Origin: DATLCI01 sp046714215
GTDB lineage: Bacteria; Acidobacteriota; Terriglobia; Terriglobales; Acidobacteriaceae
Direction: 5' to 3'
Length of the DNA: 10,601 bases
Assembly (NCBI GenBank): GCA_046714215.1
Contig: JBKKBM010000277.1
Span: 1-10,601, forward strand
Part shown: positions 1-6,752 of the stretch, in pieces
Position numbering within the stretch: the stretch's first letter is position 1
Layout of the letters: each line of letters begins with the position of its first letter
Made by a program: the position numbers and the translations under genes
Notes under the pieces: generated by a model
What the model saw: only the letters and a program-made list of their open reading frames with translations
The model's database searches: none
What the model was told of the DNA's origin: nothing

Positions 1-196
1 CGTCGGTATCGGCTATTCGCTTCACGCGGGACAAGTCACCGTCGCCGACGGCACCGAGATGATGGCTAAGCGAATCGAGCGCGTGCTCACCTGCGATCCT
101 GGCATGGGCATAATCCGCCACGTGGACGCGGGCTATCCTGAGGCCGAGGCCTTCGCCAAGAGAACGGGCGTGAAGATTCCATCCAGGCAAGCATGA
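1..196 (+). CDS. hutU: Urocanate hydratase, C-terminal end (partial)
   Basis: This is the last 64 codons of an open frame that enters from the left edge (first full codon at position 2) and stops with TGA at 194-196. The visible protein starts VGIGYSLHAGQVTVADGTE and continues through RIERVLTCDPGMGIIRHVDAGYPEA. This closely matches the conserved C-terminus of urocanase, the cytosolic NAD+-dependent enzyme that converts urocanate to 4-imidazolone-5-propionate in histidine degradation. The C-terminal part of urocanase contributes to the NAD-binding core, but the catalytic Cys region lies outside the window. Its stop overlaps the start of hutI (ATGA), whose product uses the urocanase product, so the two genes are an operon and probably translationally coupled. 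The alternative, a non-Hut protein, is very unlikely given the sequence and the neighbour. Confidence 0.93.
   Translation, partial: VGIGYSLHAGQVTVADGTEMMAKRIERVLTCDPGMGIIRHVDAGYPEAEAFAKRTGVKIPSRQA
193..196 (+). other. ATGA stop/start overlap hutU-hutI
   Basis: The hutI ATG (193-195) overlaps the hutU TGA (194-196). Such overlaps normally allow ribosomes finishing the first cistron to restart on the second, keeping the two consecutive pathway enzymes in fixed proportion. The overlap is seen directly; the coupling is inferred. Confidence 0.9.
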
Positions 197-1458
197 TCCT
201 GCTCTCAAACATCTCCCAACTGCTGACCCTGCGCGGGCCGACCTCCGCGCGCCGCGGCAAAGATCTTGCTGACGTTGGCCTCATTCGCGACGCCGCCGTG
301 CTCTGTGCCGGTGGACGCATCGTCGCTGCCGGTCCCCAGCGTGAGATGCTGCGTAGTACTTGGTTTAGGAAGAACAAGAAGAAGCTGCGAGAGATCGATT
401 GTGCCGGAAAAGTAGTGTTGCCCGGATTTGTCGATTCGCACACGCACCTCATTTTCACCGCGCCTCGGCTGGTGGACTTTGCCCAGCGCATCCAGGGCGC
501 CAGCTATCAGGAGATCGCGGCCGCGGGCGGAGGCATACGCTCCAGCGTTGAAGGCGTACGCAAGGCCAGCCGGGCCACGCTGGCTGGCGGCGCACTCAGC
601 GCGCTGAATGAGATGTTGCGGGAGGGCACCACTACGGTCGAGGCGAAGTCGGGCTACGGTCTCTCGCTAGCGGCGGAAATCAAATCTCTGGAAGCGATCC
701 GCGACGCAGCCAAACGCTGGCCGGGCACGGTAGTCGCGACGTTGCTCGGCGCGCATGTGGTTCCAGCGGAGCATAAATCTGACCCCGAGCGCTATCTGTG
801 CGAAGTCTGCGAGCAGATGATCCCGCAGGCCGCGAAGAAGAAACTGGCGACATTCGTTGACGTATTCTGCGAAGAGGGTGCGTTTTCGCTGGAGCAATCC
901 GAGAAAGTGTTCGCCGCCGCGGTAGAGAATGGCCTCCGCCCCCGCGCTCATCTGGGCCAATTCTCGGCGTGCTCCTTGGCGACGCTGCTGCGCTATGGCC
1001 CGGTCTCCTTCGACCATATGGACCACTACCATGCGGCTGACCTGAAGACCTTGGCCAAGACCAATACCATCAGCACGCTGGTGCCGGGCGTGAACTATTT
1101 TCTCGGTAACAAGCGCTATCCCGATGCGCGTGAGCTGATATCCGCCAGCGTGGCCGTGGCGCTGGCCACCGACTACAACCCCGGCACTTCACCGACAACC
1201 AACATGCAGTTCATCTTGTCGCTGGCGTGTACGCAGATGAAGATGTCGCCGGAGGAGGCCATCTCCGCCGCCACCATCCAGGGCGCGCACGCGCTCCGTC
1301 TGGGAGACCGCAAGGGAAGCGTTGAAGCCAGCAAAGATGCCGACCTCGCAATCTTCGACGTGAAAGACTATCGCGAGATCTGTTATTGGTTCGGTGGGAA
1401 TCGCTGCGAACAGGTTATCGTGAATGGCGAGGTCGTGATCAATAAAGGCGGCAACTGA
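193..1458 (+). CDS. hutI: Imidazolonepropionase
   Basis: A 421-residue amidohydrolase, within the usual size of the family (about 400-420). It hydrolyses 4-imidazolone-5-propionate to N-formimidoyl-L-glutamate, the third step of histidine catabolism, in the cytosol. Visible signatures are the metal-binding H-x-H in VDSHTH (His83, His85), the family-typical GTTTVEAKSGYG (145-156), LGAHVVP (185-191, His188), the metal-ligand His253 in RAHLGQFS, His275 in FDHMDHY, and the late metal-ligand Asp327 in ATDYNPG. After His253 many relatives have H-A-D-E; here it is H-L-G-Q. Gln at the last position also occurs in proteobacterial HutI, so this does not imply loss of activity. The ATG overlaps the hutU stop by 4 bp, and an AGG six bases upstream (186-187 region) is a modest ribosome-binding site. 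The family assignment is secure; activity is inferred. Confidence 0.96.
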   Translation: MILLSNISQLLTLRGPTSARRGKDLADVGLIRDAAVLCAGGRIVAAGPQREMLRSTWFRKNKKKLREIDCAGKVVLPGFVDSHTHLIFTAPRLVDFAQRIQGASYQEIAAAGGGIRSSVEGVRKASRATLAGGALSALNEMLREGTTTVEAKSGYGLSLAAEIKSLEAIRDAAKRWPGTVVATLLGAHVVPAEHKSDPERYLCEVCEQMIPQAAKKKLATFVDVFCEEGAFSLEQSEKVFAAAVENGLRPRAHLGQFSACSLATLLRYGPVSFDHMDHYHAADLKTLAKTNTISTLVPGVNYFLGNKRYPDARELISASVAVALATDYNPGTSPTTNMQFILSLACTQMKMSPEEAISAATIQGAHALRLGDRKGSVEASKDADLAIFDVKDYREICYWFGGNRCEQVIVNGEVVINKGGN

Positions 1459-1516
1459 GTCATAGTCCGGTCGGGGCGCCGCCGCTCAAACTTCAGCCGC
1501 GACGCCCGCAGTTGTA

Positions 1517-1538
1517 GAGACGTAGCTTGCTACGTCTC
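1517..1538. repeat. Perfect 10-bp inverted repeat in convergent gap
   Basis: The arms GAGACGTAGC (1517-1526) and GCTACGTCTC (1529-1538) are perfect complements separated only by TT. The element lies between the 3' ends of hutI (+) and engB (-). No T-run follows on either strand, so it is not a standard intrinsic terminator. It could be a REP-like dispersed palindrome or a 3'-end stabilising hairpin serving both converging transcripts. Confidence 0.75.
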
Positions 1539-1541
1539 CTA

Positions 1542-1554
1542 GTCCCGCCGGGAC
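1542..1554. repeat. Second short hairpin, GTCCC/GGGAC
   Basis: The arms GTCCC (1542-1546) and GGGAC (1550-1554) enclose the loop GCC, three bases after the preceding palindrome. The pair of adjacent hairpins fills the middle of the hutI/engB convergent gap. Five base pairs alone could be chance; the tandem arrangement makes a compound element more likely. Confidence 0.5.
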
Positions 1555-1564
1555 GACTGACCCT

Positions 1565-2158
1565 CTACATTTCCGCTGTCGCTTCGCGGATCCGCTTCCA
1601 CAAAGCTTCTTTTCCCACGCCCGTCTTCGACGAGTAGGGAAGTAACTCCACTCCCAGCTCTTTTTTCAGAGCCACCAGCGATTGCGTCAATTTGTTCCCC
1701 GAGATGCGGTCGGCTTTGGTGGCCACCACCACGAAGTCGCGGTCAGAGTTCTTCAGCCACGTAAGCAACTGCTGGTCGCTCTTCTGCGGCGGGATATTGG
1801 AATCGATCAGGACCACGCACAGGGCGAGGGCTTCGCGCCCGGCGAGATAAGGTTCGATGAACTTGGGCCACTCCCCCACGATCGCCTTGGGCACCCGCGC
1901 GTAGCCGTATCCGGGCAGGTCAGCAAAGACCAACTCCGGCTCCGCCTGCGGCTTGCCAAAGTTCAGCGCGTAGAAATTGATGGTCTGGGTGCGGCCGGGA
2001 GTGTTACTCACGCGCGCCTGTTTATCGCCGATCAGCGAATTCAACAAACTCGACTTGCCCACATTGGAGCGGCCCAGGAAGGCGACCTCCGGAGCAGTCG
2101 CAGGGGGAAAGTTGTCCTCAGCTACGGCTGAGAGCACGAATCTGGAGATGACTTTCAT
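1565..2158 (-). CDS. engB: Ribosome biogenesis GTPase EngB (YsxC/YihA)
   Basis: A 197-residue protein, the normal size for EngB (about 195-210). It is a TRAFAC-class GTPase needed for late assembly of the 50S ribosomal subunit, acting in the cytosol on pre-50S particles. All G motifs are visible in order: P-loop GRSNVGKSS (29-37), switch-I threonines in TPGRTQT (53-59), G3 DLPGYGYA (80-87), G4 TKAD (147-150) and G5 SSKTG (176-180). DLPGYGYA and GRSNVGKSS are characteristic of EngB rather than Era or Der. The start is ATG at 2158 with a weak GGTGA upstream. Lon lies directly upstream on the same strand, as in the lonA-ysxC arrangement of Bacillus. A terminator between them suggests either read-through or a separate promoter; I could not identify a convincing promoter in the 72-bp gap. 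Confidence 0.96.
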   Translation of the reverse strand: MKVISRFVLSAVAEDNFPPATAPEVAFLGRSNVGKSSLLNSLIGDKQARVSNTPGRTQTINFYALNFGKPQAEPELVFADLPGYGYARVPKAIVGEWPKFIEPYLAGREALALCVVLIDSNIPPQKSDQQLLTWLKNSDRDFVVVATKADRISGNKLTQSLVALKKELGVELLPYSSKTGVGKEALWKRIREATAEM

Positions 2159-2182
2159 CTGTCACCACTGTACACGATGTGC

Positions 2183-2216
2183 CAAGAGAAAAGCCGCAGC
2201 GCGAAGCTGCGGCTTT
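2183..2216 (-). terminator. Rho-independent terminator after lon
   Basis: A perfect 11-bp stem, AAAGCCGCAGC (2190-2200) with GCTGCGGCTTT (2206-2216), encloses a 5-nt loop. Read on the minus strand it is followed by TTTTCTCTT, giving a GC-rich hairpin plus U-rich tail 15 bases past the lon stop (TAA at 2233-2231). On the plus strand the stem is followed by only TTT and then GG, so it is directional for lon. It lies between lon and engB and should reduce, perhaps not abolish, co-transcription. Confidence 0.85.
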
Positions 2217-2230
2217 GGTAAAGGAGAGAG

Positions 2231-4642
2231 TTATTGGTGCGCGACGGGCGCGTCTCCCGTGGGCGGCACCTGCGCCAGCGGTTCATTCACCGGCTCGGCG
2301 ATCACTGGTAGCGGACCTTCCAGCGCGATGACCAGCACATCATCCATCTTGTCGACGAAGTGAAGTTTGATCGCGCTACGGAGGTTCTCCGGAACGTCGG
2401 CCAAATCCTTCTCATTGTCCTTCGGCAGGATGATCTCAAAGATGCCGGCGCGATGCGCGGCCAGCAACTTCTCTTTCAATCCGCCGATAGCCAGCACCTT
2501 GCCCCGCAGCGTGATCTCGCCGGTCATGGCAATGTCACGCCGTACCGGGATCTTGCTTAGGGCTGAGGCCAGCGCCGTTGCCATGGTGATGCCGGCCGAA
2601 GGGCCGTCCTTGGGAATAGCGCCTTCGGGCACGTGCACGTGAATGTCGTAATTGCGGTAGAAGTCGCGGGGCAGTCCCAGGCGCGCCGCCCGCGAGCGGA
2701 CATAACTCATGGCCGCCTGCGCCGACTCCTGCATTACGTCACCCAGCTTGCCGGTCAAGGTCAGCTTGCCTTTGCCCTCGACCACGCTGACTTCGGTGCT
2801 CAGGATGGAGCCGCCCACTTCCGTCCACGCCAAGCCGGTGACTAGGCCGATCTCACTCTTCTCGTGCGCCATGGTATCGCGGAATTTGGCCACGCCCAGG
2901 AACTCGTGGATGTTATCGCCATTCACGTTGATCTTGTATTCCGGACCGTCTTTGACCACGCGGCGCGCGATCTTGCGGCAGACGTTGCCGATCTCTCGCT
3001 CCAGGTTGCGCACGCCGGCTTCGCGGGTGTACGAGCGGATGATCTCCTGGAAGGCGTCGATGGTGAACGATACGTTCTTTTCCGAGAGCCCGGTGGCAAT
3101 CATCTGCTTCTTGGCCAAGTATTGCCGCGCGATCTCAACCTTTTCCAACTCGGTGTAGCCATGCAGCCGCAGCACTTCCATGCGGTCTTGCAACGCCGGG
3201 GGAATCGTGTGCAGCACGTTCGATGTTGCGACAAAGAAGACCTGCGAGAGGTCGTACTCCACGTCAAGGTAATGGTCCACGAACATGAAGTTCTGTTCGG
3301 GATCCAGGACCTCCAGCAGCGCCGACGACGGGTCGCCGCGGAAGTCTGAAGCCATCTTGTCGATCTCATCCAGCATGAAGACCGGGTTCTTAGTGCCTGC
3401 CTTCTTCATCATCTGAATGATCTGCCCGGGCAGCGCACCGATATAGGTGCGGCGATGACCGCGGATCTCGGCTTCATCGCGCACGCCGCCCAGCGACATG
3501 CGGACAAACTTGCGCCCGGTGGCCTTGGCGATGGACATACCCAGCGAGGTCTTGCCCACGCCCGGAGGTCCGACGAAGCACAGGATGGAGCCCTTCGGAT
3601 TCTTCACCAACTGGCGCACCGCGAGGAACTCGAGGATGCGTTCTTTGATCTTCTCCAGACCGTAGTGGTCTTCGTTGAGGATCTTTTCCGCGCGCTCGAT
3701 GTTGCGGATCTCTTTCGACTTCTTGCGCCACGGCACGGCCAGCAGCCAATCGAGGTAATTGCGTGAGACCGTCGATTCCGCGGACATCGGCGGCATCAGC
3801 TCCAGCTTCTTCAGCTCCTGGATGGCCTTCTCTTGCACTTCCTTGGGCATGCCGGCGCTGTCGACCTTCTTCTTGAGCTCGTCCCACTCGCTCTTTTCGC
3901 CGCGGCCCAGTTCCTTCTGGATGGCCTTGATTTTTTCGTTGAGGTAATACTCTTTTTGGGCGCGCTCCATCTGCCGCTTCACGCGGGTCTGGATGGTGCG
4001 GTCCATGTTCAATTTCTCGATCTCGATGTCGAGCACGTCGGCGATGCGGCTCAGTCGTTCGGAAGGGTCAAAGATCTCCAGCAGTTCCTGCTTTTCTTCG
4101 ATGGAAAGCTGCAGATTGGCGGCGATGGTGTCCGTCAGTTTGGCCGGATCTTCCATGCGCACGGCGGCGATCATGGTCTCGTAGTTCAGCGATTGGCAAA
4201 GCTTTACGTATTGCTCGAACAGGGAAGTGACGCGCTGCATCGCGGTCTCAATCGCGGGCGTGACTTCGGTGGTGTACTTCGACGTGCGCACCGTGGCGCG
4301 CAGGTAGCCCTGGTCGTCCGTGACTTGCTGGATCTTGCCGCGCTCCAGGCCTTCCACCAGCACCTTGATATTGCCGTCGGGCAGTTTGAGGCTCTGCACG
4401 ATGTTGACAACCGTGCCTACCTGGTAGATCTCGTGGGATTTCGGCTCATCGATGCTGGCGTCGTGCTGCGTCGCCAGGAAGATCTTGCGGTCGCCGGCCA
4501 GCGCTTCTTCAAGGGCGCGCACGCTGGACTCGCGGCCCACTACGAACGGTGTCATCATGAACGGGAAGATGACCACGTCCCGAATGGGCATCATGGGAAG
4601 ACTTCTAGTCTCGAATTTCTCTTTATTCTGGATCTGCGTCAC
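2231..4642 (-). CDS. lon: ATP-dependent protease Lon (LonA type)
   Basis: An 803-residue LonA protease, the usual size for the family (about 780-820). It is a cytosolic homohexamer that unfolds and degrades damaged and regulatory proteins. Domains: an N-terminal LON substrate-binding domain beginning LPMMPIRDVVIFPF (about 15-210), a coiled region (about 210-300) and an AAA+ module with Walker A GPPGVGKTS (358-366) and Walker B VFMLDEIDK (421-429). The C-terminal protease domain has the catalytic dyad Ser682 (KDGPSAG) and Lys725 (GGLKEK), spaced 43 residues apart as in E. coli Lon. A proline-rich tail follows residue about 776. The start is GTG at 4642-4640, chosen because AGGGGG lies four bases upstream; Met17 and Met18 are alternatives that would shorten the tail before the LON domain. 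clpX ends 20 bp upstream, consistent with one transcript. Confidence 0.98.
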   Translation of the reverse strand: MTQIQNKEKFETRSLPMMPIRDVVIFPFMMTPFVVGRESSVRALEEALAGDRKIFLATQHDASIDEPKSHEIYQVGTVVNIVQSLKLPDGNIKVLVEGLERGKIQQVTDDQGYLRATVRTSKYTTEVTPAIETAMQRVTSLFEQYVKLCQSLNYETMIAAVRMEDPAKLTDTIAANLQLSIEEKQELLEIFDPSERLSRIADVLDIEIEKLNMDRTIQTRVKRQMERAQKEYYLNEKIKAIQKELGRGEKSEWDELKKKVDSAGMPKEVQEKAIQELKKLELMPPMSAESTVSRNYLDWLLAVPWRKKSKEIRNIERAEKILNEDHYGLEKIKERILEFLAVRQLVKNPKGSILCFVGPPGVGKTSLGMSIAKATGRKFVRMSLGGVRDEAEIRGHRRTYIGALPGQIIQMMKKAGTKNPVFMLDEIDKMASDFRGDPSSALLEVLDPEQNFMFVDHYLDVEYDLSQVFFVATSNVLHTIPPALQDRMEVLRLHGYTELEKVEIARQYLAKKQMIATGLSEKNVSFTIDAFQEIIRSYTREAGVRNLEREIGNVCRKIARRVVKDGPEYKINVNGDNIHEFLGVAKFRDTMAHEKSEIGLVTGLAWTEVGGSILSTEVSVVEGKGKLTLTGKLGDVMQESAQAAMSYVRSRAARLGLPRDFYRNYDIHVHVPEGAIPKDGPSAGITMATALASALSKIPVRRDIAMTGEITLRGKVLAIGGLKEKLLAAHRAGIFEIILPKDNEKDLADVPENLRSAIKLHFVDKMDDVLVIALEGPLPVIAEPVNEPLAQVPPTGDAPVAHQ

Positions 4643-4662
4643 CGGTCCCCCTGACTTGTGTG

Positions 4663-5943
4663 TTATCCAGCTTTTTCGAGATTGGCGATGGAGACATCCC
4701 GCTTCTCCACCATTTCTTGTGTGACTTCAAACTCCTTCACGCGCTTCTGGCTAGGCAGATGGTACATCAAGTCGAGCATGAGTTCTTCAAGAATCATGCG
4801 CAAGCCGCGCGCGCCCACTTTGCGGGCGAGTGCATCTTTGGCGATGCCGCGAATGGCTTCCTCGGTGAATTTCAACTTCACACTCTCGAATTCAAAGAGC
4901 CGCTGGTACTGTTTCAAAATGGCGTTGCGCGGACGCGTGAGGATCTCGATCAATGCGTCTTCGTCCAGGTCGTTCAATACTCCCAGAACCGGTAAGCGTC
5001 CCACGAATTCCGGGATGAGGCCGAACTTTATGAGGTCCTGCGGCTCCACCTGCTGCAGCAACTCAGAGTCGCGCATGTTGGGATTATGGGCCTTGGCTTT
5101 ATCCGCTTCCTTAGTGTCGGCGCGGAAGCCCAGCGATTTCTTGCCCACGCGGCGGCTGATGACCTTTTCTAATCCCACAAACGCCCCGCCGCAGATGAAA
5201 AGGATGTTGGTGGTGTCCACGGGAGTAAATTCCTGGTGCGGATGCTTGCGCCCACCCTGCGGCGGAACGTTGGCGACTGTACCTTCCAGAATCTTAAGCA
5301 GCGCTTGTTGCACGCCTTCACCGGATACGTCCCGCGTGATGGACGGGTTCTCATCCTTGCGACCGATCTTGTCGATCTCGTCGATATAGATGATGCCGGT
5401 CTGAGCGCGTCCCACGTCGCCCTCGGCGGCCTGCAACAGCTTCAAGATGATGTTCTCTACGTCCTCACCCACGTAACCAGCTTCGGTCAGAGTGGTGGCG
5501 TCCACAATGGCAAAAGGGACGTCGAGCATCTTGGCCAGCGTTTGCGCCATCAGCGTCTTGCCCGTGCCGGTGGGGCCCACCAGCATGATGTTCGATTTGG
5601 CCAACTCCACTCCATCGCCGGTCTTATGACGATTCATGTGGATGCGCTTGTAGTGGTTATAGACCGCGACGGCAAGTTTCTTCTTGGTGCGCTCCTGCCC
5701 GATCACGTATTCATCCAGAAAAGTCTTCACTTCTAGTGGCTTGGGTAGGTGATTGGGAGCGGCGGCGGCGTGGGTTTCACTGCGATCATCTTCCAGGATG
5801 CTGTTGCACACGGCGACACATTCATCGCAGATATAAGCGCGCGGGTAATCGCTGGGCGACGAAATCAGCTTGGCCACGGCGTCCTGAGACTTATGGCAAA
5901 ACGAACAACGCAACGATTCTTCCGTTCCACTTCGCGATTTCAC
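4663..5943 (-). CDS. clpX: ATP-dependent Clp protease ATP-binding subunit ClpX
   Basis: ClpX is the AAA+ unfoldase that feeds tagged substrates into ClpP in the cytosol. I place the start at GTG 5943-5941, giving 426 residues: AGGAG lies seven bases upstream and the protein then begins MKSRSGTEESLRCSFC as in other ClpX. The open frame extends upstream to a TTG at 5967 (434 residues), but that codon has no visible Shine-Dalgarno. In the 426-residue numbering: zinc-binding Cys13, Cys16, Cys39 and Cys42; Walker A GPTGTGKT (123-130); pore loop GYVGED (156-161); Walker B IIYIDEIDK (184-192); the ClpP-docking loop tripeptide LGF (271-273, the variant of IGF); the arginine finger in EFVGR (Arg316); and sensor 2 GARGLR (377-382). 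The LGF loop and the adjacent clpP support a working ClpXP pair. Confidence 0.97.
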   Translation of the reverse strand: MKSRSGTEESLRCSFCHKSQDAVAKLISSPSDYPRAYICDECVAVCNSILEDDRSETHAAAAPNHLPKPLEVKTFLDEYVIGQERTKKKLAVAVYNHYKRIHMNRHKTGDGVELAKSNIMLVGPTGTGKTLMAQTLAKMLDVPFAIVDATTLTEAGYVGEDVENIILKLLQAAEGDVGRAQTGIIYIDEIDKIGRKDENPSITRDVSGEGVQQALLKILEGTVANVPPQGGRKHPHQEFTPVDTTNILFICGGAFVGLEKVISRRVGKKSLGFRADTKEADKAKAHNPNMRDSELLQQVEPQDLIKFGLIPEFVGRLPVLGVLNDLDEDALIEILTRPRNAILKQYQRLFEFESVKLKFTEEAIRGIAKDALARKVGARGLRMILEELMLDLMYHLPSQKRVKEFEVTQEMVEKRDVSIANLEKAG

Positions 5944-6094
5944 GGTTCTGCTCCTGTAACCAGCCAAAAGACTATGTCCCAGTTTGCCTCAGGACACTAG
6001 TTTCTTCTACTTACTTCCGTCACCTTTTGCGCTTAATACCTAAAAAGGCAATACCTTCGTAACTTCCCCGGGGGTTACCAAAGGACATTTCCCG
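5944..6094 (-). other. clpP-clpX intergenic interval with small repeats
   Basis: A 151-bp gap, the longest inside the tig-lon block. It holds a 7-bp direct repeat AATACCT (6035-6041 and 6050-6056, plus-strand reading). It also holds an imperfect palindrome with GTAAC (6059-6063) and GTTAC (6074-6078) flanking a CCCCGGGG core. On the minus strand TTACGA, an 18-bp spacer and TATTAA form only a weak promoter-like pair. The AGGAG just before the clpX GTG is the ribosome-binding site. I see no T-tailed terminator, so clpX can be read from upstream; a separate clpX promoter here is possible but unproven. Confidence 0.35.
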
Positions 6095-6697
6095 TCACTT
6101 ATGCTTGAAAATGATGTCGTCCACGATCCCGTATTCCTTAGCTTGCGCCGCGTTCATGATGAAGTCGCGCTCCACGTCCTTTTCCACCTTGTCCATCTTC
6201 TGGCCCGAATGCTTCGACATGATCTGATTCATGATCTCGCGCATGCGTAGGATCTCACGCGCGTGGATGTCGATGTCCGTAGCCTGGCCGGAGAGTCCGC
6301 TCATCAGCGGTTGATGGATCAGGATACGGGCGTTGGGCAGGGCAAAGCGTTTGCCCGCCGCTCCCGCACATAGCAGCACCGCCCCCATGCTGGCCGCCTG
6401 GCCGATGCAGATCGTGGTAACGTCCGGACGCACAAACTGCATGGTGTCATAAATAGCCATGCCGGCCGTGATGGAACCGCCCGGAGAGTTGATGTACATC
6501 TGAATGTCTTTTTCCGGGTCCTCGGCTTCCAGGAACAGCAGCTGGGCGATGATGAGGTTAGCCACGGTGTCGTCTATCGGGGTGCCCAGGAAGACGATGT
6601 TATCGCGCAGCAGCCGTGAGTAGATGTCATAGGCGCGTTCGCCCCGGCTGGTCTGTTCCAGGACGGTGGGTACCAGATACATCTGAGGGTCTTTCAT
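6095..6697 (-). CDS. clpP: ATP-dependent Clp protease proteolytic subunit ClpP
   Basis: A 200-residue serine protease subunit, normal for ClpP, which assembles as two stacked heptameric rings and degrades proteins delivered by ClpX. The opening YLVPTVLEQTSRGERAYDIY (7-26) is the family signature. The catalytic triad is Ser103 (GQAASMGA), His128 (ILIHQPL) and Asp178 (ERDF). The Ser-His spacing of 25 equals that of E. coli; His-Asp is one residue longer because of an extra residue in the PLMSG loop. The oxyanion-region motif SPGGSI (71-76) is intact. The start is ATG at 6697; AAAGG lies 11 bases upstream, slightly far. It follows tig by 55 bp with no terminator visible and precedes clpX, the classic tig-clpP-clpX-lon order. 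Only one clpP is present in the window. Confidence 0.98.
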   Translation of the reverse strand: MKDPQMYLVPTVLEQTSRGERAYDIYSRLLRDNIVFLGTPIDDTVANLIIAQLLFLEAEDPEKDIQMYINSPGGSITAGMAIYDTMQFVRPDVTTICIGQAASMGAVLLCAGAAGKRFALPNARILIHQPLMSGLSGQATDIDIHAREILRMREIMNQIMSKHSGQKMDKVEKDVERDFIMNAAQAKEYGIVDDIIFKHK

Positions 6698-6752
6698 CAG
6701 CTGGTGAGCCTTTCATGTGAACGCCGCCCCACATCATGGCAGCTCTTTTATC

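Noticed and set aside
251..960. HutI H-L-G-Q in place of the H-A-D-E motif as a sign of inactivation
   Set aside because: Gln at the last position is found in other bona fide HutI proteins, and all metal ligands and family motifs are intact.
3833..4654. Long plus-strand frame (273 codons) opposite lon
   Set aside because: It lies wholly antisense to the highly conserved Lon N-terminal half. Its composition (Leu/His/Gln/Asp-rich) is what reverse reading of GC-rich codons yields, and there is no family resemblance.
4658..5389. Plus-strand frame (243 codons) opposite clpX
   Set aside because: Antisense to the ClpX AAA+ domain; Ser/Arg-rich shadow composition, no recognisable motif and no ribosome-binding site.
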